From Saccharothrix luteola (GTDB taxonomy: Bacteria; Actinomycetota; Actinomycetes; Mycobacteriales; Pseudonocardiaceae), in NCBI RefSeq assembly GCF_020859565.1, contig NZ_JAJHUO010000001.1:402217-466216 (forward strand): 64,000 nucleotides of DNA. The letters run 5' to 3'. Under the pieces are notes generated by a model. It had not been told where the DNA came from and ran no database searches. It was given only the letters and a program-made list of their open reading frames with translations. The stretch's first letter is position 1. Every line of letters starts with the position of its first letter. This document shows, piece by piece, positions 8,021 through 16,014 of this stretch. The translations under genes and the position numbers were made by a program.

Positions 8021-8598
8021 GAGCGGTTCGCTCGACGGTGTTCGCCACCCCCGTGCCGTGGAGTGGGCGGAACGGGGTGTCCGCCGCGGTCGACCGGTGG
8101 GTGCGGGACTACTTGTGCCGCACCCACCCGCGACTGGGCCGTTCGGGACCGGTGTGCCCCTACGTCCCCCACTCCTTGGCCGCGCAGGCGTTGTCGGTGG
8201 CCGTGGTCACCGGTCGACCGGACCACACCGGCGAGGTGGTCGGTCTCATGGACCGCTACCGGGACTGGTTCACCGCGCGGACCGATCCCGCCGACATCCA
8301 CCAGGCACTGCTGGTCCTGTTCCCCGCGATCGGTCCCGGCGATGTCGCCTGGGCCGTGGACGAGGCACAGCGGATCTCGAAGACCGCGTTCGTCCGCGCC
8401 GGGTTGATGATCGGCCAGTTCCACGACGGCCCACCGGCGGCCGGTGGCATCCGCAACCCGGCGTTCCGCCCGTTGTACGCCCCGGTCCCGTTGCTGGCGG
8501 TGCGCCGCATGGTCCCCTCCGACCTGCCGTTCCTGGCCGACGACACCGAGCACCTGACCGCCTACCGCGCCCTGTTCCCCCACGGAGCCCGCACCTGA
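8017..8598 (+). CDS. DUF6875-like hypothetical protein
   Basis: A 193-aa protein with an N-terminal CRTHPRLGRSGPVCPYVP stretch, reminiscent of the DUF6875 family as I recall it (CP[FY]VP motif and a C-terminal NPAFRPLYAPVPLLAVRRM block). No signal peptide or membrane segment is seen. It is joined to both neighbours: the GTG start overlaps the EF-hand stop (GTGA) and its TGA overlaps the ATG of the decarboxylase (TGATG). That implies a fixed stoichiometry or a shared pathway. Function unknown; the family call should be checked with a profile search. Confidence 0.7.
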   Translation: MRAVRSTVFATPVPWSGRNGVSAAVDRWVRDYLCRTHPRLGRSGPVCPYVPHSLAAQALSVAVVTGRPDHTGEVVGLMDRYRDWFTARTDPADIHQALLVLFPAIGPGDVAWAVDEAQRISKTAFVRAGLMIGQFHDGPPAAGGIRNPAFRPLYAPVPLLAVRRMVPSDLPFLADDTEHLTAYRALFPHGART

Positions 8599-10154
8599 TG
8601 CCACCACCCGACCGGCCAGGACCGACCGGCCACATGAGCGCCGAGGAGTTCCGCCGCCACGGCTACGCGGTCGTCGACTGGCTGGCCCGCTACTGGACCG
8701 ACCTCGACCAACGCCCCGTCACACCGGACGTGGCACCGGGACAGGTCGCGGCGTCGCTGCCGGAACGCGCACCGGAGCACGGCGAACCGTTCGAGGACCT
8801 GCTCGCCGACGTCGACCGGCTCATCACACCGGGCCTGGCTCACTGGCAGCACCCCATGTTCCTCGGCCACTTCCCCATGACCAACTCCGGCCCGTCCGTG
8901 CTGGGCGAACTGCTCACCGCGGGGCTCAACCCGCAGGCGATGCTGTGGTCGGCCAATCCGGCGCTGACCGAGCTGGAGGGGGTGGTGTGCGACTGGCTGG
9001 CCGACCTGCTGGGCCTGCCCGCCTCCTTCCGCGGCAACGGCGTGCTCCAGGACACCGCGTCGGCCGGCGTTCTCGTGGCGCTGACCGCGGCCCTGTGGCG
9101 ACGCGGCGGCGAGGACTGGCGACGCCACGGCGCGGGCACCCGGTACACGGTCTACACCTCCACCGAGGGCAACTGCTCCATCGCCAAGGCCGTCCGCGTG
9201 GCCGGCCTTGGCGAGGACCGGCTCCGACTGGTCGACGTCGACCACCACGCCCCGGCGATGCGGGTGGATCACCTGCGCGCCCTGGTCGAGGCCGACATCG
9301 CCGCCGGGAACGTGCCGGTCATGGTCGCGGCCACCGTCGGCACCACCTCCACCACCGCCGTCGACCCGGTGGCCGAGATCGGCGAGCTGTGCCGCGAGCA
9401 CGGCATCTGGCTGCACGTCGACGCCGCCTACGCCGGTGTCGCGGCGGTCTGCCCCGAGATGCGGTGGATCCACCACGGCGTGGAGCTGGCGGACAGCTAC
9501 TGCGTCAACCCGCACAAGTGGCTGCTCACCGGCTTGGACTGCGGCGCCATGTGGGTCACCGACCAACGAGCCCTCACCGCCGCCATGACCACCACACCCG
9601 CCTACCTGAGCGGCAGCACCGCCCCGCACCCCGCCGCGGTGGACCTGCGCGACCGGCAGCTCCCGCTCGGGCACCGCTCGCGGGCGCTGAAACTGTGGTT
9701 CGTGCTGCGCTGGTACGGCGCCGAAGGGCTGCGCGCCCACATCCGCGAGGGCATCGCTCTGGCCCGCGACTTCGCCGCGAAGGTCCGCGCGGACGACCGG
9801 TTCGAGATCGTCGCACCCCACCCGTTCGGGCTGGTGTGCTTCCGGCTGCACGCCGACGACGCCACCAACGCCGAACTGCTGCGCCGCCTCACCACCTCCG
9901 GCGAACTGCTCCTGAGCCACACCGACGTCCACGGGCGGCACACCCTGCGCCTGGCCACCGGCGGCACCGCCACCACCTCCGCCCACCTGGACCTGGCGTG
10001 GCGGAAGATCACGGACATCGCCGCCGACCTGCTCGCGGTCGCCCCCGACGCGGAGGCTCCACGGCCCGGGTCAGCCGTCGGCCAACCAAGCGCAGGTCTC
10101 CGGGTCCAGGAAGACCTCTGCGGCGTCGAGGGAGGCGTCCACTTCGGCCAGTGA
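8598..10154 (+). CDS. PLP-dependent aromatic L-amino-acid decarboxylase family protein
   Basis: A 518-aa group II decarboxylase: N-terminal HGYAVVDWLARYW, PLP-contacting HVDAAYAG, and the Schiff-base lysine in VNPHKWLL at about residue 306. Members decarboxylate Tyr, DOPA, Trp or related amino acids, or act as aldehyde synthases; the substrate is unresolved. ATG 8598 overlaps the upstream stop (TGATG). The last ~28 codons run past the end of the convergent aldo/keto reductase gene (overlap 10071-10154) and look non-homologous, so the tail is probably a read-through extension. Confidence 0.92.
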   Translation: MPPPDRPGPTGHMSAEEFRRHGYAVVDWLARYWTDLDQRPVTPDVAPGQVAASLPERAPEHGEPFEDLLADVDRLITPGLAHWQHPMFLGHFPMTNSGPSVLGELLTAGLNPQAMLWSANPALTELEGVVCDWLADLLGLPASFRGNGVLQDTASAGVLVALTAALWRRGGEDWRRHGAGTRYTVYTSTEGNCSIAKAVRVAGLGEDRLRLVDVDHHAPAMRVDHLRALVEADIAAGNVPVMVAATVGTTSTTAVDPVAEIGELCREHGIWLHVDAAYAGVAAVCPEMRWIHHGVELADSYCVNPHKWLLTGLDCGAMWVTDQRALTAAMTTTPAYLSGSTAPHPAAVDLRDRQLPLGHRSRALKLWFVLRWYGAEGLRAHIREGIALARDFAAKVRADDRFEIVAPHPFGLVCFRLHADDATNAELLRRLTTSGELLLSHTDVHGRHTLRLATGGTATTSAHLDLAWRKITDIAADLLAVAPDAEAPRPGSAVGQPSAGLRVQEDLCGVEGGVHFGQ

Positions 10155-10988
10155 GCGTGCACCGACGACCGCCGTCGCCGACGTGGCGTTCAGCAGCCAG
10201 GCCAAGGCGATCGTCTCCGGCGGCAGTCCGTGCTCCCCGCCCAGTTGTCGGCAGCGCTCCCGCCGCTCCGCGTTGACGTCGGTGGCGAACGGGTCGGTGG
10301 CGTCCGCCGACACCGGCTCGGGACGACCGGCGAAGTAGCCACGTGCCTGTGCCGCCCACGCGATGAGCCAGGGGTTGTGCTCGGCCAGGACGTCGCGCAC
10401 GTCGGCCACACTCCTGGTCTCCGGCCACAGTGGACGGACAGGCTCCGCCAGGCTGCACTGGTAGCTGACGACCGGGTCGCAGCCGTGCGCCCGCAGGACG
10501 GGGATCAACTCGGCCAGGCGCGGAGCCGACCAGTTCGAGACCCCGACCCGCTCGCACGCGCCCCGAGCCACGAAGCCCGCCAACACCTCGGCCAGCTCCG
10601 CGACCGGGCGGGCGGGATCGTCGCGGTGCAGCAGCACCACGTCCACGCACTCCAGCCCGAGCCGCCGCCGGGACTCGTCCAGCTCCGCGGTCAGCCGGGC
10701 GGCGCCGAGGTCGAGATGACCGTCGTCGTCCGGGTGCCCGATCTTGGTCTCCAAGGTCAGCACGCCGGGGTTGGCGCGCAACCAGGAACCGATCGTCCGC
10801 TCGGACCGACCGTCCGCGTAGCTGTGCGCGGTGTCGACCCAGCGCCCGCCGCGCTCGGCGAACCGGTCCAGCCGCGCCCGTGAGAGGCCGGCGTCCTCCT
10901 CCCCGAATCGGCCGCCCAACGCGATTCTCGACACCGCGGGCCCCGCCGAGGCGGGTTCACCTCGCGGAGGGTTGTGCGTCGCGGTCAC
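10071..10988 (-). CDS. aldo/keto reductase
   Basis: A 305-aa NADPH-dependent oxidoreductase with the AKR tetrad visible: Asp and Tyr in DTAHSYADGRSE, Lys in LETKIG, His in LLHRDD; C-terminal NADP-binding part AVVGARSLAEVDASL. The GTG at 10988 is preferred for AGAGGAG about 6 nt upstream; an ATG at 11006 is an alternative. Either way it overlaps the 3' end of the small gene 10957-11298, so it is the last gene of the heptose operon 11295-13316. It may reduce a keto-sugar intermediate. Its 3' end is overlapped by the convergent decarboxylase. Confidence 0.88.
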   Translation of the reverse strand: MTATHNPPRGEPASAGPAVSRIALGGRFGEEDAGLSRARLDRFAERGGRWVDTAHSYADGRSERTIGSWLRANPGVLTLETKIGHPDDDGHLDLGAARLTAELDESRRRLGLECVDVVLLHRDDPARPVAELAEVLAGFVARGACERVGVSNWSAPRLAELIPVLRAHGCDPVVSYQCSLAEPVRPLWPETRSVADVRDVLAEHNPWLIAWAAQARGYFAGRPEPVSADATDPFATDVNAERRERCRQLGGEHGLPPETIALAWLLNATSATAVVGARSLAEVDASLDAAEVFLDPETCAWLADG

Positions 10989-11298
10989 CGCGTCTCCTCT
11001 CGTCATCGGCTTCCACCACGGCCATCCCGGCGGCCACCACCGCCGCCCTGGCCATCCCAAGCGCCTCCCGAAGAACCTCTTCGCGGGCGTGGCCGGCGTC
11101 GTGCACCAGCGCTACCAGCCCGCACGCGGCGGTCTCCAGGCTCGCCCGGACGACCTCGGCGATGGTGCCCCGGTCCGCCCGCAGCTGCGACAGCTCCGCG
11201 TGCAGGCGCAGCACCTCCTCGACGTGGCGGCCGACGGGCGTGCGGTCCAGTCCGGCCAGGGCCGAGCGGACCCGCGTGGGGAGGATGTCGGACGTCAT
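10957..11298 (-). CDS. small helical hypothetical protein
   Basis: A 113-aa, mostly helical, Ala/Arg/Glu-rich protein without a signal peptide or an obvious domain. The ATG at 11298 overlaps the stop of the heptose fusion gene (ATGA), and the 3' end overlaps the aldo/keto reductase start, so it is firmly embedded in the operon. The segment VEEVLRLHAELSQLRADRGTI could form a short coiled coil. I do not recognise it; a scaffold or accessory role for the fusion enzyme is speculation. Confidence 0.65.
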   Translation of the reverse strand: MTSDILPTRVRSALAGLDRTPVGRHVEEVLRLHAELSQLRADRGTIAEVVRASLETAACGLVALVHDAGHAREEVLREALGMARAAVVAAGMAVVEADDERRRGDRDAQPSAR

Positions 11299-13316
11299 CG
11301 CGTCTCCAGCGACGGGTTCGGGTCCGTGCCCGCCGCACTGCGGATGAGCGAGGTGGTCGAGCGCCCGGTCACGTACGGGACGGTGACCACCTGACCGCCG
11401 TGGCGCTCGACCACCACCGCCTCCGGCAGTTCGTGGATGGCGTAGTCGCCGCCTTTGACGAAGACATCCGGCCTCAGTCGCTCCAGGGCCTGCTCCGGGG
11501 TGTCCTCGTCGAACACGAGAACGGCGTCGACGCTGCGCAGCGCGCTCAGCATCGCGGCCCGCTCGGATGCGGGGACGATCGGCCTGTTCGGTCCCTTGAG
11601 CCGCGCGACCGAGGCGTCACCGTTGAGGCACACGATGAGGCAGTCACCGAGCCTGCGCGCCTCGGCGAGCATCGACACGTGCCCGACGTGCAGGATGTCG
11701 AAGCACCCACCCGTCGCCACGACGCGCCCGCCGCGCGCCCGCACGCGCTCGGCCAAGGCGATGGGGGCCTCCGGCTCGTGAGCGGGTGCGACCGCGTCCT
11801 CCGCGAGTGCCGACACGCCACCCGCGGCGACGAAGGCGGTCGCCACGGCCACCGCCTTCGGCACGGCCACCGAGGGCAGTTCCCCGCGCGCGAGACCACC
11901 GGCCACGGCGGCGGCGAACCGGTCCCCGGCGCCGACGGTGTCCTCGGACGTGGCCGGTTCCGCGGTGATCACCAGAGGGGCCCGGTCGGTGTTCTCGACC
12001 AACAGCGCCCCAAGAGCACCACGCGTCACGACGATCCGGGGCACGCCCCAGGCTTCGAGCAACGCACGCCCGTTCGCCGTGTCCTCGTCCAACCCGGTCG
12101 CCCCGGCACCGGGGTTCGGGTTGGCGGACAGGACCGCGGCCTCCGTGCGGTTCGGCGTCACCAGGCACGTCCCGGCCACCGGAGGCGCGCCCGCGCGGTG
12201 GGGGTCCCACACGGTCGGCACGGACCTGGCCACCTCGGCGATCGCGCGGCGGATGGCGGGCACGCCGGCCACACCACGTCCGTAGTCCGACACCAGGATC
12301 GCCGAGGCGTCCCGCAGCGTCCGCGCCAGGTCGGCTGGTGGGGCGCCGACGGCGCCGGGGTTCCGATCGGTCTCGTCCAGCATCAGCATCGTGCGTCCGC
12401 CACTGCGGACCCGCGCTTTCACCGGGGTGCGGCCACGCAGGCCGAGGTCGACGATCTCGATGCCCTCGGCGCTCAGCGACTCGCGCAGCCGGGCGCCGTC
12501 CAGGTCGTCGGCCAGCGCGGTCACCAGGACCACGTCGTCGCCCGCACGGGCGGCGAGCACCGCGGCCAGGGCGGCGCCACCCGGTCGGGTCGTGGTGGTG
12601 ATCGAGTCGACCACCGGGACCGGTGCTTCCGGCGACATCCGGCTCACCGCGCCGTTCAGGTCGCGGTCCAGGAGGGCGTCGCCCACGACCACCAGCCGGC
12701 GCCGCCCCGGGGGCGCGAGGGCTGCCGGGGCACGCACACCGAGCGCGGCGTCGAGCGACGCGCAGAGCACGTGGATGCCGACCAGGTGGCACTCCTGCAC
12801 GGTGGCGACCGCATCGGTGTCGACCGGCACGGCGTCGTCGCACAGCTCCGCCAGGGGGTTCGGCGCACGTCCGGTCAGCGCCCACGTCGTCATCCCGATC
12901 TCCGCCGCCGCCTCGGCCGCGCGCAGCAGGTTCGCGCTGCGACCGGAGGTCGACAGGCACAGCAGCACGTCGCCCGCTCGGCCGTGGGCGCGGACCTGCC
13001 TGGCGAAGACCTCCTCGTAGCCGTAGTCGTTGCTGACCGCGGTCACGGTGGACGTGTCGGCGTGCAGGGCGATGGCGGGCAACGCGCGCCGCTCGTGCTG
13101 GTAGCGGCCGACCAGCTCGGCGGTCAGGTGCTGCGCCTCCGCGGCGGAACCGCCGTTGCCCGCCACCAGGACGCGTCCACCGGCGGAGAACAGCGCGGCG
13201 AGCGCCTCGCCCCAGACTCGGATCCGGCCGGTGTCCAACCGCGAGGCGGCCTCGACCAGACGACCGATGTGACTCGTGTCGAACCCGGCGTCGTCGTGGT
13301 GTTCGTCGGTGCCCAT
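11295..13316 (-). CDS. trifunctional GmhA-HldE heptose phosphate isomerase/kinase/nucleotidyltransferase
   Basis: A 673-aa fusion of three activities. Residues about 1-205 are a SIS isomerase like GmhA (GNGGSAAEAQH at 53-63), converting sedoheptulose 7-phosphate to heptose 7-phosphate. About 210-515 is a PfkB-type kinase like the HldE N-terminus (DTVGAGDRF near 457). About 525-673 is a nucleotidyltransferase with GGCFDILHVGH, like the HldE C-terminus. HldE is normally two-domain and GmhA separate, so the triple fusion is notable. The start at ATG 13316 is set by GGAGGT 7 nt upstream. It is divergent from gmhB, 76 bp away. Expected product: an NDP (probably ADP)-heptose for glycosylation in this cluster. 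Confidence 0.93.
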   Translation of the reverse strand: MGTDEHHDDAGFDTSHIGRLVEAASRLDTGRIRVWGEALAALFSAGGRVLVAGNGGSAAEAQHLTAELVGRYQHERRALPAIALHADTSTVTAVSNDYGYEEVFARQVRAHGRAGDVLLCLSTSGRSANLLRAAEAAAEIGMTTWALTGRAPNPLAELCDDAVPVDTDAVATVQECHLVGIHVLCASLDAALGVRAPAALAPPGRRRLVVVGDALLDRDLNGAVSRMSPEAPVPVVDSITTTTRPGGAALAAVLAARAGDDVVLVTALADDLDGARLRESLSAEGIEIVDLGLRGRTPVKARVRSGGRTMLMLDETDRNPGAVGAPPADLARTLRDASAILVSDYGRGVAGVPAIRRAIAEVARSVPTVWDPHRAGAPPVAGTCLVTPNRTEAAVLSANPNPGAGATGLDEDTANGRALLEAWGVPRIVVTRGALGALLVENTDRAPLVITAEPATSEDTVGAGDRFAAAVAGGLARGELPSVAVPKAVAVATAFVAAGGVSALAEDAVAPAHEPEAPIALAERVRARGGRVVATGGCFDILHVGHVSMLAEARRLGDCLIVCLNGDASVARLKGPNRPIVPASERAAMLSALRSVDAVLVFDEDTPEQALERLRPDVFVKGGDYAIHELPEAVVVERHGGQVVTVPYVTGRSTTSLIRSAAGTDPNPSLETR

Positions 13317-13392
13317 ACCAGTAACCTCCATCTGCGACTGCGCTGAACCGGAACGACCGCGGCGGGCCCTGCCGTGACGCGAGGGAGATCGC

Positions 13393-13926
13393 ATGTGGCT
13401 GATCCGCGGTTCCCGTGGCGCCCGCCCCCTCCGGCCGGCCGGCGGCGGGTGGCCGGGAGCGGTGCTGTTCGACCGTGACGGGACGCTGGTGCACGACGTG
13501 CCGTACAACGGCGATCCGGACCTCGTCGTCCCCGTTCCCGGCGCCAGGTGGGCGGTGGACGCGCTGCGCGCCGAGGGCGTGGCGCTGGGCGTGGTCACCA
13601 ACCAGTCCGGTGTCGGGCGCGGCCTGCTCGACCGGCGCGCGGTCCTCGCCGTCGCCGATCGCATCGAGCGGCTGCTCGGACCGTTCGACGTCTGGGCCGT
13701 GTGCCCGCACGCGCCCGCCGATGGGTGCCGGTGCCGCAAACCCGCGCCCGGGCTCGTCGAGGGCGCCGCCGCCGAGCTCGGGGTGGACCCGGCCCGGGCG
13801 GTGGTGGTGGGAGACCGCGCCTCCGACGTCGAGGCGGCCGAGGCGGCCGGCGCCACCGGGCTGCTCGTCCGACCCGGCGGACCCGACCTCCGCGCCGTCG
13901 TGGCCGGGCTCGTCGGTCGCCGGTGA
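13393..13926 (+). CDS. gmhB: D,D-heptose 1,7-bisphosphate phosphatase (HAD-IIIA)
   Basis: A 177-aa HAD-IIIA phosphatase: FDRDGTLVHD nucleophile motif near residue 31, VVTNQSGVGRG motif II, a zinc-binding CPHAPADGCRCRKP segment, and VVGDRASDVEAA motif. These are the GmhB hallmarks; it removes the 7-phosphate of heptose 1,7-bisphosphate before nucleotidyl transfer. It is divergent from the GmhA-HldE fusion, completing the activation pathway. It ends 10 bp from the convergent oxygenase gene. HisB-type histidinol phosphatase is the main alternative but does not fit the context. Confidence 0.9.
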   Translation: MWLIRGSRGARPLRPAGGGWPGAVLFDRDGTLVHDVPYNGDPDLVVPVPGARWAVDALRAEGVALGVVTNQSGVGRGLLDRRAVLAVADRIERLLGPFDVWAVCPHAPADGCRCRKPAPGLVEGAAAELGVDPARAVVVGDRASDVEAAEAAGATGLLVRPGGPDLRAVVAGLVGRR

Positions 13927-13936
13927 CGGCCGGGGA

Positions 13937-14776
13937 TCAGGTGTCGAACAGGCCGTCCGCGTTCGTCGGCCCGGTCCGTCGACCCGTGCCCATCCACTCC
14001 ACCGGCAGCCCGTCGACGGTGCCGAGCCCCTCCCAGATGTCGTAGCCCAGCAACCGGCGCATGGTCGGCGACAGTCCACTGCGGACCTCCGGGCGCAGGG
14101 AGCGGAAGAAGTTCTCCTGCTGTCGGATGAACGGCGAGCAGTAGTGGGCGAAGATGCCGCGGCGGATCGTGTCGGGCGTGGTGTTCACCCCGGCGCGGTG
14201 CCACACCCGGCCGTCGAGCACGAGCAGGCTGCCGGCCGTCGCGGTGATCGAGACGGTGGTCGCGGCGGTGACCTCCTCCTTGGTGGGCGCCCGGCCCGCC
14301 AGGTGGCTGCCGGGCAGGATCACGGTGCCGCCGTTGGCCTCGGTGAAGTCGTCGAGGAGCCAGCACGCCTGGGTGCCCATCGCGTACGACCACGGCTCGG
14401 GGATGTACTGCTGGTCGGCGTGCACCGACTGGGCCGTGTTCCCGGGCAGGGTCACGTGCGCGGTGATGCTCGACAGCAGGTGGTGCGGTCCGAGCAGCTG
14501 CTCCGTGAGGGCGAGTGCGGTGGGGTGTTCGGCCAGGGCGACGAACTCGGGGCCGTGGTTCAACAGCGCGGTGATGCGGTAGTTGCCCCGTGAGTACCAC
14601 GGGTTGCCCGCCGCCCGGTCCCTCGCCTCGACCTCGGCGAAGCCGGCGCGCAGCGCGGTGAGTTCGGCACGCCCGAGCACGTCGGCGACCACGCAGTAGC
14701 CGGACTCGGCCAGGTCGCTGCTCGCCGTGCCCAGGTCGGTGGTCGGAGTCGGCGGAACCGCGGTGTAGTGCTCCAT
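13937..14776 (-). CDS. phytanoyl-CoA dioxygenase (PhyH) family Fe(II)/2OG oxygenase
   Basis: A 279-aa PhyH-type oxygenase. The metal-binding HxD is in SVHADQQYIP (about residue 117) and the distal His in GRVWHRAGVNTT; an Arg for 2-oxoglutarate follows in the TIRRG segment. ATG 14776 has GGAGAGCAGGA upstream. This family includes the orthosomycin oxygenases (such as HygX of hygromycin B) that close orthoester or methylenedioxy bridges between sugars. With heptose genes beside it such a role is attractive, but simple hydroxylation is equally possible. It is divergent from the ABC exporter operon. Confidence 0.88.
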   Translation of the reverse strand: MEHYTAVPPTPTTDLGTASSDLAESGYCVVADVLGRAELTALRAGFAEVEARDRAAGNPWYSRGNYRITALLNHGPEFVALAEHPTALALTEQLLGPHHLLSSITAHVTLPGNTAQSVHADQQYIPEPWSYAMGTQACWLLDDFTEANGGTVILPGSHLAGRAPTKEEVTAATTVSITATAGSLLVLDGRVWHRAGVNTTPDTIRRGIFAHYCSPFIRQQENFFRSLRPEVRSGLSPTMRRLLGYDIWEGLGTVDGLPVEWMGTGRRTGPTNADGLFDT

Positions 14777-14979
14777 TCCTGCTCTCCGGGGGTAGTGCGG
14801 ATGACGTCGAAGATGCGGCCGCGTCACGACGCTATTGCCGGGTCGCCGGTCGGGGCAATGTTCGACCCGGTCCGTCTCCGCTCGACGTGACCGACGCGCC
14901 GCGGGTGCGGTAGACACGGATCCCGGTGGTGGACCCACGTCGATCGTCCCGCGCAACGCCGATCCACTTGGAGTTCGCA

Positions 14980-16014
14980 GTGAGCCCGATCCCCGCAGGC
15001 AGTTCCGATCCCGTCGTCGAGGCACGAGACCTCAGCCGCGCCTACCGCGTGGTGCGGCGGGATCCCGGTGTGGCCGGCGCGCTGCGTTCGCTCGTGCGTC
15101 CGCGTCGGGAGGAGCGGACGGCCGTGGACCGGGTCAGCTTCGCCATCGAGCGCGGCGAGCTGGTCGGTCTGCTCGGCCCGAACGGCGCGGGCAAGTCGAC
15201 CCTCATCAAGATGATGACCGGGATCCTCGTGCCGAGCTCCGGATCGCTGGTGGTCAACGGCCGGGTTCCGCACCGCGACCGCATCCGCCACGCCGCGGGC
15301 ATCGGGGTCGTGTTCGGGCAGCGGACCCAGCTGTGGTGGGACCTGCCGGTTCGTGACTCGTTCGACGTGCTGCACGACATCCACCGCATCCCTGGGGAGG
15401 TCTTCCGGCGCAGGCTCGCCGAGTTCGACGACCTGCTCGCGCTGTCGACGTTCTGGGACACCCCGGCGCGCCACCTGTCGCTGGGCCAGCGGGTGCGCTC
15501 CGACCTCGCCGCGGCGCTGCTGCACGCACCGCCGATCGTCTTCCTCGACGAGCCGACCATCGGCATGGACGTGGTGGTCAAGGAACAGGTGCGCGGCTTC
15601 CTGAACCACGTCGTGCGAGAGCTGGGCCGGACCGTGGTGCTGACCACCCACGACATGGGCGACGTCCAGCGGTTGTGCCGGCGACTGCTGTTGATCAACG
15701 GCGGCAGGCTCGTCTTCGACGGTGGCGTCGAGGAGCTCGAGCGGCGCACCGGCGCGACGCGCGACCTCTGCGTGGTCTTCACCCGCCCCACCCGCGCTCC
15801 CGCGCTGCCCGGTTGCGCCCTGGTCGAGCAGAGCGGGGCCGAGGCTCGCTACCGACTGGCCGGCGACGCCGAGCCGGAGCGGGTGCTCAGGGTGCTCACC
15901 GCGGCCGCGCCGGTCGCCGACTGCTCGTTCCGCAAGCGCAGCCTCGAAGAGCTGATGCGCGATGTGTACCAGGGAACATCGGAGCTGGTCGCGGCGGACC
16001 GGCGGGCATCGTGA
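14980..16014 (+). CDS. ABC-2 exporter ATP-binding protein
   Basis: A 344-aa ABC ATPase: Walker A GLLGPNGAGKST, an HLSLGQRVRSDLAAALL signature, Walker B IVFLDEPT, H-loop TTHD, and a C-terminal extension after about residue 250. The GTG at 14980 is chosen for GGAG 6 nt upstream; a GTG at 14926 is also in frame. The atypical signature and the paired permeases fit the COG4586-type exporters (viologen/antibiotic type). Its stop overlaps the first permease (GTGA). Likely job: export of the cluster product. Confidence 0.9.
   Translation: MSPIPAGSSDPVVEARDLSRAYRVVRRDPGVAGALRSLVRPRREERTAVDRVSFAIERGELVGLLGPNGAGKSTLIKMMTGILVPSSGSLVVNGRVPHRDRIRHAAGIGVVFGQRTQLWWDLPVRDSFDVLHDIHRIPGEVFRRRLAEFDDLLALSTFWDTPARHLSLGQRVRSDLAAALLHAPPIVFLDEPTIGMDVVVKEQVRGFLNHVVRELGRTVVLTTHDMGDVQRLCRRLLLINGGRLVFDGGVEELERRTGATRDLCVVFTRPTRAPALPGCALVEQSGAEARYRLAGDAEPERVLRVLTAAAPVADCSFRKRSLEELMRDVYQGTSELVAADRRAS

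Noticed and set aside
11644..14079. Long overlapping minus-strand frame of more than 800 codons
   Set aside because: Frame-shifted shadow of the heptose fusion and oxygenase genes; Arg/Gly/Pro-rich and without motifs.
13317..14600. 5' extension of the heptose fusion frame across gmhB and the oxygenase gene
   Set aside because: The extension is antisense or out of frame to two clear genes. GGAGGT and ATG 13316 define the real start.
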